Shown piece after piece: positions 24,437-39,043 of a DNA stretch of 64,000 bases (positions are counted from its first letter, which is position 1; every line of letters begins with the position of its first letter). The stretch comes from Vermamoeba vermiformis (taxonomy: Eukaryota > Tubulinea > Echinamoebida): NCBI GenBank assembly GCA_045837725.1, contig JBEWZL010000294.1:267491-331490 (forward strand). The letters are read 5' to 3'. The notes below the pieces were generated by a model. It was not told where the DNA came from and made no database searches. It was given only the letters and a program-made list of their open reading frames with translations. Position numbers and translations under genes: made by a program.

Positions 24437-25448
24437 CTGTTCTGTTGATTCTTTAATAATTGGTGTGGTGTTGTACTCGAAATATAAGCTGTAAATAATC
24501 TGATTTACTGCGCAAGATCTTTTTAAGCTTTTGGATTGAAATCTTCTGTTTGTATCCGCCGAAGATTCCAGATGTAGAAGGTACTGTCCCAGCAAAATGA
24601 CCAACTTAAAAGCAATCTAGAATATGCATGTGGCTCATAGCGCTTATTCCGACATCATTATTCTTGTTTGTCAGGCAATGTTCTTTCTCATACATCCCAA
24701 ATAGATTCTATTCTGTCGAATCTAGCCATTATCTATACATAAATTATCATTTAATATTATAGATGAAATATTAGCGCCGCAACTGTCGTCTTCGTTGGCA
24801 TTGTAGTACGAAAAATGATTTTTTACATTTTCACTGAACTCCTTGAGTACCACCACGCCTGAGGGTACAAGAATGGCACCCGTGTAGACGCACTATAGAC
24901 GCTTTATTGTTGCAATGACAGTGACGGTATCCCGTACGACTGCAAGGAAGAGCCGTTTTCATTGAAACGTTTGCAGATGGAGCTGAAAAAAGCGTTGACT
25001 GGTTAAACTTTAACTACAATTGGCTTCATAATATCAACCACAACTCAAAATTTTCAGCTTTGTAATGGACTTCGAAAGGTAATATTTTTATTCTTATTTC
25101 CGCTGGATCGTGGAGAAAAAAAATTTTTGTTATTGATATTATTGGCAATATTTAGTTTTAATATCGTAGAAATATTTACATATTTTTCTGCCCCAGCTAC
25201 TATTTAAATTAATTTTTATCTTCTCTTCCGAACTCGATTTGAAGATTAATGATTAATTCTAATAGCGTCGTGTCGCTGAACTACACTCTTGATGCTAGCT
25301 CACCAATCAGCGCCTTGCCTCACGAAATTTCGCTTGGACCGCGTACTGGAAAGAAAACAGTTCAATTCGCTCCTTGCCGGAGAAACATTTTGCTCCATAC
25401 ACAACAGCTCGACTAGAGGAGAGACGTCAAAGACGCATAAGAAATAGA
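24437..25448. other. AT-rich intergenic region
   Basis: Divergent promoters of pirin and the coiled-coil gene. A coding-like open stretch on + after an acceptor-like CACTATAG (about 24897-25005: LYCCNDSDGIPYDCKEEPFSLK then stop) has no matching upstream exon. No other structure seen. Confidence 0.35.
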
Positions 25449-26110
25449 ATGGACTATAAGTCGGATCAGGAAGACAGTAAGTTCAAGCTCCGAACAACGT
25501 GCACAGAATGAAGTTCTCATTCGACGAATAGATTACTAATTACACGATCAACCTTTTAATGGAGCTCATCTTGTTAATACAGTTGATTTAGCAAAATAAT
25601 TATTTTAATCTCGGAGACCATGTTAATGTTTAATCTAAAGGCTTCCTTTCGGATCTCGATGAAATGCTCTCTGACGACGAGGAAGAGATGCAACCCGTGG
25701 CCACTCCTGTAGGCGATGCTCATGAGGAAGTAGAGCCCACAAATAACAAGGATCCAGCCTACAACCACAATAATGCTATCGAAGCACTTAACACTGAGTT
25801 GCTTGTCAGGCTAGTGCAACTAAAGGAAGAAGAGCGTCGACGACGAGAAGAGCGCCACTACCAGAAAGAGCAGCGGCGTATACAAAAAGAGCAGCGTCGT
25901 CTGCAAGAAGAGGAGCGTTGTATACAAGAAGAGGAGCGTCGTCTACAAGAAGAGGAGCGTCTTCTACAAGAAGATCAATGTAGTCTGCTAGAAGACCAGG
26001 ATTTTATAGAAGAGCAGCATCGCCAACCAGAGGCGCAGAGTCAGCAACGACTCTACGCGGCCATGGCACTGGTGGGCATCGCACTCGTGTTTGCCATGCT
26101 GGTGAAGTAG
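25449..26110 (+). CDS. Tail-anchored coiled-coil protein
   Basis: Exons 25449-25476 and 25641-26110 (164-nt intron) give about 165 residues. The acidic N-terminus (DLDEMLSDDEEEM) is followed by a highly charged single helix built of EEERRLQEEERLLQ-type repeats (25840-25990, DNA-level imperfect repeats of about 33 bp), then a C-terminal hydrophobic segment AAMALVGIALVFAMLV ending in one Lys. This is the layout of a tail-anchored membrane protein facing the cytosol. TGTAAATA lies 27 nt after the stop. No family recognised. Confidence 0.7.
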
Positions 26111-26136
26111 TAGTTGCACAAGGTCTACCCGTTGAT

Positions 26137-26144
26137 TGTAAATA
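26137..26144 (+). promoter_or_regulatory. TGTAAATA 3' element of coiled-coil gene
   Basis: PUF-type core shortly after the stop at 26110; same motif as other gene ends in this window. Confidence 0.4.
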
Positions 26145-26296
26145 TTAATACGTCTGTATGTCCATATGGTTGAAACATCTTTGGTGTGTTCAAATCACTC
26201 ATCGATATTACGGAGCTGGAATTTGGAGATCTCTTTAAATCAAATTCGTTCGTGAAAACTTTGTCATTGTAATCTTGTTCATAAACGCAACAAGAC

Positions 26297-28348
<2,052 letters not shown>

Positions 28349-28448
28349 AGGGTATATCACTGGGCTTTGTGCTATATAAACACTTACATTCACAATTTTC
28401 GCGTAAACTTTACAAATATACTACAGTCAGTTCTTCAGCGTTTGACGT

Positions 28449-30483
28449 TTACAGGAGCGACCATAACGCCACTAGTACATGAAATGCGCGGCAAAGGTAT
28501 TGGGCTGATTGCGCGCTAGAAGCAACGAAACTCGTTGGTGATCCTTCGGGTCTGGTACTAGTTGGTTCTGTTGATGATTGCGGCGAAGAGCCTGGTTCAT
28601 CTGTCACTGGAGGAGTTATTGGAGGACTTGCTGCCGCTGCCTTTGTCGTAACCACTAGGTCAAACGATGAGTTTAGGTTCATGCTGCCGGTTTAAGGGTA
28701 CGAGTGCAGGATTGATTTGTTTAGCTTACCCGAAGCGCTAATCGTGGTGTTAGGATTAGCCTGATTGAGATCGTATTGGAAGTCATCTTGTTGATTGGCC
28801 ACGAAGTTCCTGATGACATCTGCTGAGGACTTTTCGGTGTTGTCAGGGGCTGGTCTTGATCAGCTATTGCGACAGAACACAGAAATCTACTTACGCGTTG
28901 TCACGCTCAATTCGACTTCGAGCTCAGTCTGGTCTACTTGAGCCACTAATCTCTTGTTCACTGAAGCCGACTGAGTGACGTTGACAAGAATGACACGGTT
29001 TGGATCTACGTTTGTGGCAAAAATGAATGCCAGACGAGCTTGTTCTGCAAATTGTGCGATATTGACGGTGCCAGTGACAGTAAAGCCAAACACAATGCTG
29101 AGCTCTAGCAATCAAACGTGTGGTCAGTTTCAACATCGATGCAGCTAGTAAAGGTACGTACGAGTAGGACATGCAAGTGCTGGTTCATTCGCAAATTGCA
29201 GAGTGTCGTTTTGAAAATGCCAAGTGTAGAGATCACTCGTGACGTTCAACAGCACTTGTCCAGGGTTGAGAGGATAGCGACGTGTTCTGCCAGGCAGGAA
29301 TACCACGACAGGAGCAGTGTTGATCGGTTCCAAGTTGTTTCGCAACGGATTATCGATGAGCAACACACTCGTCTCGTTGCTCATGTATCCGAACTGTGCG
29401 ACGTTGTTCTCATCAATGCACTCGAGAATCGGAGAGATGTTGAAGGTCACATTTGAGGGTGCAGATGCTACAAAGATAAGTTAAGAATGTGCGATGAAAC
29501 TATCATTGGTAACAACTTACGCAACAGTGTGCAGTTGCCAGGAGCTCCGTTGCCAATGTATTTGAGAGGACACGTGCAAGTGTAGCCGCCAGTTCTAAGT
29601 ACAGAACATGATGCGAGTGGGTCACAAGGAGGATAATCGATACATATATTGCCCGCTGTGAATTATAAAAGGTTAGTTTTTTTAAGTTTAAAATTGTTAT
29701 TCATGTGCAATTGCAGAGAAGATTTACTTGAAATCGAATATATCCATTAACTCGAATCGCTCGCTTACTTAAACACTGAATACCATTCCAAGTGGTATTT
29801 TTAGGGCAACAAGTCGCATCCAGTCCGGTGTCAATACAATTTTCCGTGGTTGAGTTGCAAGGGCTGGGAGTGCACGGATTAACCTTGTAGCGCAGGTCGT
29901 CGAATACAAATTGACATCCTGATAAGGTAATGCTCTTTACATTCGCAGTTGCGCTTCTGTAACGGAAGACATGATAATAATTTGTCGAGTTGGTTGGTGG
30001 TGCCACATTAAATTGCATGCAAGTTACTGTGCTGCCAGCTGAATTTTTTAGTGTAAATTGAGGCTCTCCGCCACCGCAGTTCTGATTGTGGCTGATCTTC
30101 AACGAAAATTGTCTGATCGGCGCCGCGAAAGTGATCAGGGCTGTATTTAGGTTCGATTGAAATGAGACATAAAAATCTTGCTTATTCCAAGAGGTGAATT
30201 CATCAGCGCCCAGAACAGTAATCCATTTGTTGATAATGAGGACGACTAGCTGACCATCATTTACTCCGAAGATCGTCACTTCCATTGATGATGCTGGCGT
30301 AATACGGAACGACTCTAATGATGCACTCGCCCATACATGAGCAATTCCTAAATTATCAAAAGTGATGATATCTAGCGGTGCGCGGACTTCAATACCGGAA
30401 TCAAATCCAGTAGTTGAGCACACTTGACTGAAAGCGGGCGAAATAAATAAAAATATACAAAGCAGAAGGAGGTTTGGTGCCAT
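28449..30483 (-). CDS. Surface protein family copy A (EGF plus SEA-like, C-terminal anchor)
   Basis: Secreted multidomain protein. Exon 1 (30483-29769) gives a signal peptide (NLLLLCIFLFISPAFS) and a ~200-residue beta domain with TFDNLG, SMEVTIFGVNDG and paired cysteines, ending CPKNTTWNG. Exon 2 (29655-29521) is EGF-like: CDPLASCSVLRTGGYTCTCP. Exon 3 (29467-29162) is a domain with ILECIDENNVAQFGY, NPLRNNLEPINTAP, FLPGRTRRYPLNPGQ. Exon 4 (29104-28895) resembles a SEA-type ferredoxin fold (NIAQFAEQARLAFIF...ELEVELSV). Two further exons are Pro/Ser/Thr-rich, and the C-terminus is hydrophobic without a basic end (FHVLVALWSLL), as in GPI-anchored proteins. All introns phase 1. Family name unknown; its N-terminus is much more diverged from B and C than those are from each other. 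Confidence 0.75.
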
Positions 30484-30662
30484 CTCTATGAGAGAATTAC
30501 GTAATAATTTTATTTCGTTGTGTTGTTGCTTGACGTGATGACAGCAGTCCAAAACACAGATCCTTTTCTGTCGTTGCTTCGTTCGGGCAAGATTGAACTT
30601 ATAACCAACTTCCTCCATCCGATCTTATGTTAACAACTGACCGCTCAAGAAGAAAAAAAGAG

Positions 30663-32649
30663 TCATGTCCCCAGCCCAAAAACAAGCAACAAGCTTCCAA
30701 AGGTAACGTGTTCCAACATTGACGCCCTCGAAGCAACGAAGTCCCTCGGAGATGCAGCAGGACCACTCTCGGGTTCTTCTGCGATAGGTGCCTCAGTTGA
30801 AGGGGGACTCATCGGAGGTGCTAATGGGGCTGCTTTCGTTGTCACAACTTACAAGCTGAGGTTAGTTTTGTCATACCAAGGTGTCGAACATAACGGCAGG
30901 ACGTACCTGAAGTACTGATTGTGGCGTTTGGATTAGCTTGGTCAAGATCGTATTGCAAGTCATCTTGTTGATTGGCCACGAAGTTCCTGATCACATCTGC
31001 TGAGGACTTTTCGGTGTTGTCGGGGGCTGAAGAGTGGTTAGAATTAACGCCGTTAGAGATGAGATTTACGTACGTGGTGTCACGCTCAATTCGACCTCGA
31101 GCTCAGTCTGGTCTGATTGGGCCACTAATCTCTTGTTCACTGAAGCCGACTGAGTGACGTTGACAAGAATGACACGATTTGGATCGACATTAGTTGCAAA
31201 AATGAATGCCAGACGCACTTGTTGACCAAACTGCGCGAAGTCGACTGTGCCCGTAATAGCAAAGTGAAGTATTATGTTAATCTCTGAATCATCGGGTTAA
31301 TTGCTGCGTATTGGTTAGAGTGAAACATACGAATCGGGCACGCAAGCGCTGGTTCATTCGTGAAATTCAGTTGGTTACTTCCCAGCTGCCACATGTATTC
31401 TGCACTGCTGACATTCAACAGCACTTGGCCAGGGTTGAGAGGATAGCGACGTGTTCTGCCAGGCAGGAATACCACGATAGGAGCAGTGTTGATCGGTTCC
31501 AAGTTGTTTCTCAACGGATCATCAATGAGCAACACACTCGTCTCGTTGCTCATGTATCCGAACTGTGCGACGTTGTTCTCATCAATGCACTCGAGAATGG
31601 GAACAATGTTGAAGGTCACATTTGATGGTACGGATGCTACAAAGATAAAATTACATTGTGCAACCAACAACAAAACTATTGGTAACAACTTACGCAACAG
31701 TGTGCAGTTGCCAGGTGCTCCGTTGCCAATGTATTTGAGAGGACACGTGCAAGTGTATCCTCCAGTTCTTAGAGGATCGCATGTTGCAAGCTGATCGCAA
31801 GGCGAGTCATCGATACAAGGATTGCCGGCTAAAATCGCTATAAGTTAGCTCAGTTTTTAAAGTGCAATTGTTAAAAAGAATTAAATCAGTAAGCGAATCA
31901 TATTCGCTTATATTCATCAATTACGATGCCTTACTTATGCATTTAACGCCATTCCAGGTGGTATTCTTTGGACAACAGACTGCATCCAGTCCGGTGTCGA
32001 AGCACGTTTCGGTTAAATTGCAAGGGCTGGGAGTACAAGGCTCGGTCTTAAAGCTCAAGTTGTCCATTACAAACGCACACCCTGCTAAAACGATGCCATA
32101 TACGACGGGACATGAGTTTCTGTAACGGAGGATGAAGTATTGATTGGTTGATCCTTGCGCTGGTGCCGCATTTAAAGGACTGGCTCCAATATTTCCCCCA
32201 GTCTTGTTTAAGAAAGCGATATAAGGTGTCCATCCTAATGCAATACAACCGTTATCGTGAGCCAGCATCATCGAAAATTGTCTGATCGGCTGAGCGAAAG
32301 TTATGGTTCCAACGTTTCGCCAAGCATAGTAGCCCATGTAATTGTCTGCTTTGTTCCAATTCGTACTCCAATCGCTGCTGAGAGGTGTTACTCCGGGCAT
32401 AACATTGACGTAGTTCGCTCCATCATTGACTCCGGTCAGCGTGACTTCCATTGATGTTGCAGGTGTGATGCGAAGAGCTGTGCCGTATTGACTGGTCCAC
32501 GGTACAGAGCTTCCGAGATTATCGAAAGTGATCGTGTCGAGAGGTGCAGTTACTTCAGTCCCCCAGTCAAAAGCATATTGAAAATTGTTGCACGACTGGC
32601 AACTGGCCGCTGTGATGAATAGAAAAATTGATAATAATACTGCGATCAT
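30663..32649 (-). CDS. Surface protein family copy B (mosaic)
   Basis: Same architecture and exon layout as copy A: signal peptide (LLSIFLFITAASC) and N-terminal beta domain in 32649-31935, EGF-like exon (31829-31695), PILECIDENN exon (31637-31331), SEA-like exon (about 31286-31073), a PPDNTEKSS exon (31026-30908) and an anchor exon ending FGSLLLVFGLGT (30850-30663). Exon 1 is almost identical in sequence to that of copy C, while exons 2-5 are almost identical to copy A. The AP-rich linker before the C-terminal hydrophobic segment differs from A. Presumed GPI-anchored ectodomain. Confidence 0.75.
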
Positions 32650-33144
32650 TGTGTAACGTTGATAAAATAATTTTAAATGCGGGAAGATTCTGTTCCAAAT
32701 TTGTCAGTCGCGCGACAAACGATTCCATGGTATAATAATTAATCGTCCCTACGAATATATAAAGAGAAGATTATTAATGTTAAGATGTGTGTTAGTTTAC
32801 TGCAGATTAAGCCTTTGTTCGATGAAGGTAAGAAAAAGCTTGGAGCAGAAGTTTATCCGGCAAAGTTTCTTCTTTGCCAGAGAATCAAGTGTACGATAAT
32901 GGGTAACTAATTTTTGTATTTCAGCAGCTTTAATCTCTTCAAGAAGACGTTGACTTGAGAAATTTCGGACCGTACATTCGGCAAGGTTAAATCGTTTGGA
33001 AAGTCATCCCTATGCGCTCCTTTGGACTAATGATGCCTCGAGGTTTTTTGGTGATTTTTTTGTAATTTTCTGCTTTTTTGTAGGTCTGGAATCTTCGGAC
33101 GAGAGATCTTCGATCTGTCTTCTTTCGTGAAGCCATTTTAGGTG
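32650..33144. other. Intergenic region with two small unassigned open frames
   Basis: Promoter region of copy B plus the 3' side of the SNF2 gene. On the minus strand a 49-codon basic frame (33136-32987) starts 9 nt after the SNF2 stop, and a second 60-codon frame (about 32983-32797, contains RLLEEIKAAEIQKL) follows in another frame. They could be one broken small gene. Confidence 0.35.
32987..33136 (-). CDS. Possible small basic ORF after SNF2 gene
   Basis: ATG at 33136 opens 49 codons rich in Lys/Arg (RKKTDRRSLVRRFQTYKK) and ends at 32987-32989. It begins 9 nt after the stop of the SNF2 gene, on the same strand. No homologue known. It might be 3' UTR noise. Confidence 0.25.
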   Translation of the reverse strand: MASRKKTDRRSLVRRFQTYKKAENYKKITKKPRGIISPKERIGMTFQTI

Positions 33145-36100
33145 TTAGTTCTCAGTCATCTTATTGCCATCCACAACATTCGTGTTATTCTTCACTTCAA
33201 GAAGGCCGACGCTGCTTGATCTCCTCAACGTAGCAGCAGAAGACGATCGCACGAGTTGAGGTTTGTTGTCGTTTGTCATCACCACTGTGGTGTCTTCATT
33301 CACATCGTTGTTGCGGAGATACAACGCATGCTCGATCGTGTTGCGAACGACAAAGCGAACAATGGTGATTTGTTTAGTTTGTCCTTGTCTGAATGCACGA
33401 CCAATGGCTTGTGATTCGATTGCTTGTGCTTCTTTCTTTGAGCCTGTCACGGGATCTGGCACAACGCACGATTAGATTTTAGTCGATGGATCATAGTCAC
33501 TGTTGCTTACCCATGAGAATGACATGCGTTGCTTCAACCAGGTTCGTTCCCGAAGCAGCGTTCTTGAGCGACAGCATGATCACTTTGACATCTTCGTCTT
33601 TCTTGAAGTTGGTCAGCGCTTTCGTTCTCTTCCAAACGTTTCTGCGTAAAGGTTAACGAGAAGCTTAAATGCATTGGTGTTTAAGACTTACCCTTCAACG
33701 AACACGTTCGCGATGTTGTGGTCAGTCAGCACTTGTGAAACACCGCTCAACGTATCATCGTACTAAACTCGTTGTTAAGTTAGAGTATTGAATGGCGATA
33801 ACTTACTTGAGAGAAAAATATGACGCGACTGTCTGGCTTGCGAATGAACAACTTCTTTAAATAGCTTATCATGTGCGCCATTTTGCTGCCATGCTGCAAC
33901 GTAAGTTTTGCAGTTTCCGTGGAAGTCAGCTGCCAAAAGATTAGTCGATTGAATTGTTGAAAGTATTAAGAGTACTTGTACCTTTTTGTCTCTTTTTGCA
34001 AAGGGCGTGGCATTCCTTGCTAGTTCGAGTACTTTTTTTACTGTTTCCAGTTTTTGACGTTGTTGCGTGTAATACTGCTGTTTGTTTGGAGGTGCATTAG
34101 CACCCCTTGCAATTTCTTCGGTGTAATATTCAACCGAAATCTAATTGAAATAAATTAGATATCATTCAAGAAAATAAATTGATCGCAAACCTCTGCATCT
34201 TGGAGCAGCTCTTCCAGTCTCTCGTCTAGTGTTTGCTCGTGGAGAAGTGTGCCGCACATTTCAGCTTTGCCAACTAATTTAAACAATTAAAATCGTTACA
34301 GCAAATTACTGAAGCTTACCATCGTAATCATTATCGCTGTATAAAGCTCTCTCAATCTCATCGAATTCAACCATTGCCAAGTCTTCTACGTAATCTGGAA
34401 TTTTGTATTCGCCTTGCACAGAGGCCTAGCAGACAGGCTTAGATATATATATGGTAGTGCTAGCTATATACCTTTGTGTGTCGCCAATACAACTCTCTCA
34501 GGATTAGGTCTGTTGTTATCGCACTGGCTGACAGTCAGTACAAGTACCGATTAAAATTACTGCGCTTACTCTTGCCAATACAAATTATGTGGCGCTGGTT
34601 GCACACCTAAGAATTGTTTCACAGGCTTCATGTGGCTGCCATTAATGGTGTTAAAATTTCATTCAATATCCAAATAATGACTTACTAGTCTGTCGGGAAT
34701 GGCGTGCCAGTGACGTACCACGCAAAGCGTGTGAACAGTGATTTGAAGTGGCGAATGTATTGATCGTCGTTGATGTACTCGTGACCTTCGTCCAACACTA
34801 GTCGGTGCCAGTAGAACTGTTCGAGGACAGGTACTTTCTTTCGCAGCGACGCAAAGCTCTTTGATTTGTATTCCATCCACTTGAGGCGCTGATCACGATA
34901 GTTCAGATTCGACAACAATTGGTACGAGGCAATCACAACGTCGTAGTCGAGCAGATCTTCGTACGTGTACTTCTTGAGCTGCACAATCGTCGCTATAACT
35001 GCAACTTTCAAATCTGTGACCTTTGCAATTTCATCGCTCCACTGCTTCGCGAGATGATTTGGACACAGGACTAGGGTCAAGTATTAATATCACCAAGTAG
35101 GGGGCTATTGATCGGGATTTACCTAACGTCGCTCGTGTCGCAAACAGCTTGTCGTGTTCGGGCAGTTTTTTCGGTGGGGGCACAGACAACATTAGTCCAA
35201 TCACTGCCACGCACGATTAGTCAATACAACCTTAGCATAATATTGCGCTTGAACGAACCTTCCATGGTCTTGCCAAGGCCCATCTCATCAGCTAAAATTG
35301 CTCCTCTTGGCACGACGATATCGAACACGTCGTCGAGGTCAGTGCTGGACTTGTTGTAAATTTTGAGTTCGGGCGTGATCATGAAACTAGTTCCGGGCCA
35401 AGTGTATGCTTTGAAGTACGGAATACCTAACAAGATATTTAGCCCTCGTCGTTTGATATGACAGCACTATGTACCTTCAGTATTCAGTTCGACAGACTTC
35501 ATCCACGAGATTGCATCGAGTTGATATTTGTACAGTTTGATCTCGTCCTTGAATCCCTCGGGCTGTTGCTGAGCTGTGAACGAACGCTTTAAATAAAGTA
35601 ATCGTTAGTGGCTAGGTCAATAACAAATCAAGTGCAACTAACTCTTGGAATTGAAGTCTCATTCGTTGAGCTCACAGCGTTGATCGTTTTCGATAATTCA
35701 GATTCCAAAATTTTGTGAATCGTGCTCAGTCCTGCAATTTTTTGGTTCGTTGCTGCTAAATGCTCGAGCCTGATAAAAATTAGTTTTTGTTACTCATTTT
35801 GCAATACAAGAGAATTACCTCGCAATGTTGATCTCCATATCAACGAGCCAATAAAATAAGTCTTCATCACTATTACGAACATAGACGTCATCGCGGAGTT
35901 CCCGAAGTTGTTGCAATTCTTCGAAGCTAATTCTGCGAATTTGATAAGACCATAGACTTGGATCAGCATTGATTTCACTCCAATCCGCGAGTTCCCCATT
36001 TTGGTCGACGTAACAAATGACTTCTCTGTGCTCGGTGAGCAGCGTCGTTATTTTGCAATGAGGCAAGATATCAACTATCGCCGGATTTCCTCCGGGACAA

Positions 36101-36757
36101 CGCTTCATAAACACTGTTCGGTATTTTTTTGCGACTTCATGTTGTTCATTGACCCACATTCGGTCGAAATCTTTCTTCCCGACCGGATCTGACACTTCGT
36201 CGCGATAATCTAATTTAAATTATTTTAGTTCAATAATCAAGCATTATTAACGGCTATATTTTGTTACCAAAGTGGTGCTCAGCGAAGTACGCATAACAAT
36301 TTTCATAGAGGAAGATAGATCCAGCCGAATGCCAGCCTAGCGTTTGATCACGTGACAATCTACTCCATTGCCGACAAGTAGAGGCAATAGCAGCCAAATC
36401 TCTTCGGTAAAAACACGAAAATATCTGGAGCAACAGTTCATCTGGCAAAAATTGCTCTTCTTCTTCACTAACTTCTCGTTGCATATTAATGGCATTATTA
36501 GCTATCAATTTTTGTAATGCAATCGCCTTGAGTTCTTCTTTGGTTAATTTTACAGGAATAATTTGGGTCTCATCCGTTTCATCGTTTGAGTTATCTTCGT
36601 CATCTTTTGCGTTTTTCTTTTGATCTCTTTTTGTTGTATTTTTGCCATTATTTGACGATTTTTTGGTGACCTTCTGCTTTTTTGTTGGACGGGGCTCTTC
36701 CAAAGATAATTCTTCCTCGATCTGCGTGATTTTCCTTTTTCTAGTTGCACGAGACAT
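33145..36757 (-). CDS. F-box/SNF2-family ATPase
   Basis: Chromatin-type SNF2 helicase-like ATPase with an N-terminal F-box, an architecture known from the plant protein At3g54460 and relatives. Start 36757 (MSRATRKRKITQ; a further ATG at 36808 is in frame). The F-box is FLPDELLLQIFSCFYRRDL followed by CRQWSRL. Motif I is ILADEMGLGKT, motif II DEGH (VLDEGHE), then WYVTGTPFP (III), and helicase-C with QAIGRAFRQGQTKQITIVRFV (motif VI). Between are regions with ASYQLLS, SRVIFFSQ and MLSLKNAASGTNLVEATHVILM. About 14 short introns, 42-75 nt. No RING finger is visible, unlike SHPRH and HLTF; it may use the SCF complex instead. Sits within the surface-protein cluster. Sequence shows fold; cellular role inferred. 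Confidence 0.85.
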
Positions 36758-37024
36758 GGTGTTCCTGTTCAATTTTACGTCGTAGTATTTTTGGCGCGTG
36801 GAGTTCACTTGCGTTTCTTGATTAATTCAAGGAATTATTCCAACAACAAAAGCGATCTGACATGTCAAACGATCAGGTATTTTTCAGTATTAACGCGAGG
36901 GCGTTATTATTATTTTAACAGGGCATATTAACGGATACGAAGGAAAGATTGAACTTCACTTGTCTAAATGTTAGCAGGAACGCCCAGGAAAATTTAACTT
37001 TATTTGTATCGGTTTCCAACAAGA

Positions 37025-38982
37025 TTACAGCAGCGATAAAAGTACTAACATTAACGCACAGCAGAGATGGGTTAATGAGTTCGCGTTGGAAGCAATGAAG
37101 CTCGGCTCTGAGCTTGGAACGTTCGTATTCGTTGGTGCTTGTGGTGGTGGTGCAGCTTGTGTCGATACCACTAACATGATTCGTTCGTAAGTTACAAAGT
37201 TTGAGTGACAGAATTGAAAGTACGTACATGACGCGCTGATGGTTTGGTTCGGATAGGCTTGGTACAGTTCGTAAAGGAAGTCATCTTGCTTTGGATCGAA
37301 TTGGCGAATGACTTCAGCGGAGGACGGTTGAGATGCGTTCTCAGCTGAATATTGAAGTGAGTTCGTGTCATCCACTGACAACAAACACTTACGTGGAGCG
37401 ACACTCAACTCGATTTCAAGTTGAGTTACGTCTTGTTGTGCAGCTGAACGTTTGTTTCCTAAAGTGGTTTCGTTCACATTGACAATAGCTACACGGCTGG
37501 CTACAACATTTGTCACAGTAATGAACGACAGTCGAGTTTGTTCAGCGAACTGGGTTGGGTTAACTGAACCGGAGACAGAGAACTGGAACAAAATGCTGAT
37601 GTCTGCCAACAAGTACGTTAGTTTTGAGCCTATCATTTCCGCTAATACGTACGAGTAGGACAGACACGTGAAGTCTCAATGGCAAATGAGAGGTTATGGT
37701 TCTCCAATCGCCAAACATAATGATCACTCGTGACATTCAACAGCACTTGACCGGGGTTGAGAGGATAGCGTCGTGATCTGCCGTACGAAAAGATCATGAC
37801 AGGAGCAGTGTTGATCGGTTCCAAGTTGTTTCTCAACGGATCATCAATGAGCAAAGTACTTCTCTCCAAGCTATTGTATCCGAATTGTGCGACGTTGTTC
37901 TCATCGATGCACTCGAGAATCGGAGAGATGTTGTAGGTTACATTCGAGGGTGCGGACTCTAAATTGACAAAGTCAGCGCCGTTCAAGGTGCGGTTGAACT
38001 CGCGTAATCTTACCGAGAAGAGTGCAGTTGCCAGGAGTTCCTATTCCAATATATTTGGGAGGGCAAGTGCACTTGAAGCCACCTGTTCTCAGAGGAGAGC
38101 ACGTTGCTAAAGGATCGCATGGATTATCTGTGTCCAGGCAAGCATTGCCGGCTGAAAAAGATTTTATAAGTTTTCTGTTTTTTAAATGCCATTTCGCAAA
38201 AGTTATCAACGGAAGATCTTTGAAGTTAGTAATAGGTCGATACCACGCTACTTACTCATGCATCTAACACCATTCCACGTGGTATTCTTTGGACAACAGA
38301 CTGCATCCAGTCCGGTGTCAATGCAGTTTTCGGTCGTCACGTTGCATAGGTTGGGAGAACACGGTTCGGTCTTCAAGCTCAGATTATCCATTACAAACGC
38401 ACATCCTCCTAAAACGATGCCGTAGACGATGGGACATGAGTTTCTGTAACGGAGGATGAAGTATTGATTGACTGATCCTTGTGCCGGTGTAGCGTCTAAA
38501 GGACTGGCTCCAATTACACCACCAGTACTGTTTAAGAGACCTATATAGGGTGTCCATCCTAATGCAATGCAAGCATTATCGTGAGCCAGCATCATCGAAA
38601 ATTGCCTGATCGGCTGAGCGAAAGTTATCGTGCCAACGTTACGCCAAGCATAGTAGCCCATGTAGTTGTCTGTTTTGTTCCAATTCGTACTCCAATCGCT
38701 GCTGAGGGGTGTTAGCCCGGGCATAACACGAACGTAGTTCGCTCCATCATTGACTCCGGTCAGCGTGACTTCCATTGATGTTGCAGGTGTGATGCGAAGA
38801 GCTGTGCCGTATTGACTGGTCCACGGTACAGAGCTTCCGAGATTATCGAAGGTGATCGTGTCGAGAGGTGCAGTTATTTCAGTCCCCCAGTCAAAAGCAT
38901 ATTGAAAATTGTCGCATGTCTGGCAACTGGCGACTGTGATGAATAGGAAAATCGACGCTAATGCTGTGATTTTTGGTGTCAT
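37025..38982 (-). CDS. Surface protein family copy C
   Basis: Signal peptide (ALASIFLFITVASC) and N-terminal beta domain (38982-38262), EGF-like exon (CDPLATCSPLRTGGFKCTCP, about 38151-38013), PILECIDENNVAQFGY exon (about 37960-37652, here YNSLERSTLLIDDPLRNNL and IFSYGRSRRYPLNPGQ), SEA-like exon (FSVSGSVNPTQFAEQTRLSF) and Ser/Pro-rich C-terminus ending in SLTHLCCALMLVLLSLL, a GPI-type signal. The minus-strand frame from 37636 to 37025 stays open through two short introns, so the C-terminus may alternatively read through. Promoter upstream carries a tandem CACGTG duplication. Confidence 0.75.
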
Positions 38983-39043
38983 GTTGGTGTTTATGAATTG
39001 AATGTTTCACTGCTCGTTCGAAGCGCTTTTGTGCGTTGCTGAC

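Noticed and set aside
24257-24604. N-terminal extension of pirin
   Set aside because: Residues upstream of [13 protein letters not shown] do not resemble the family; the ATG at 24436 fits.
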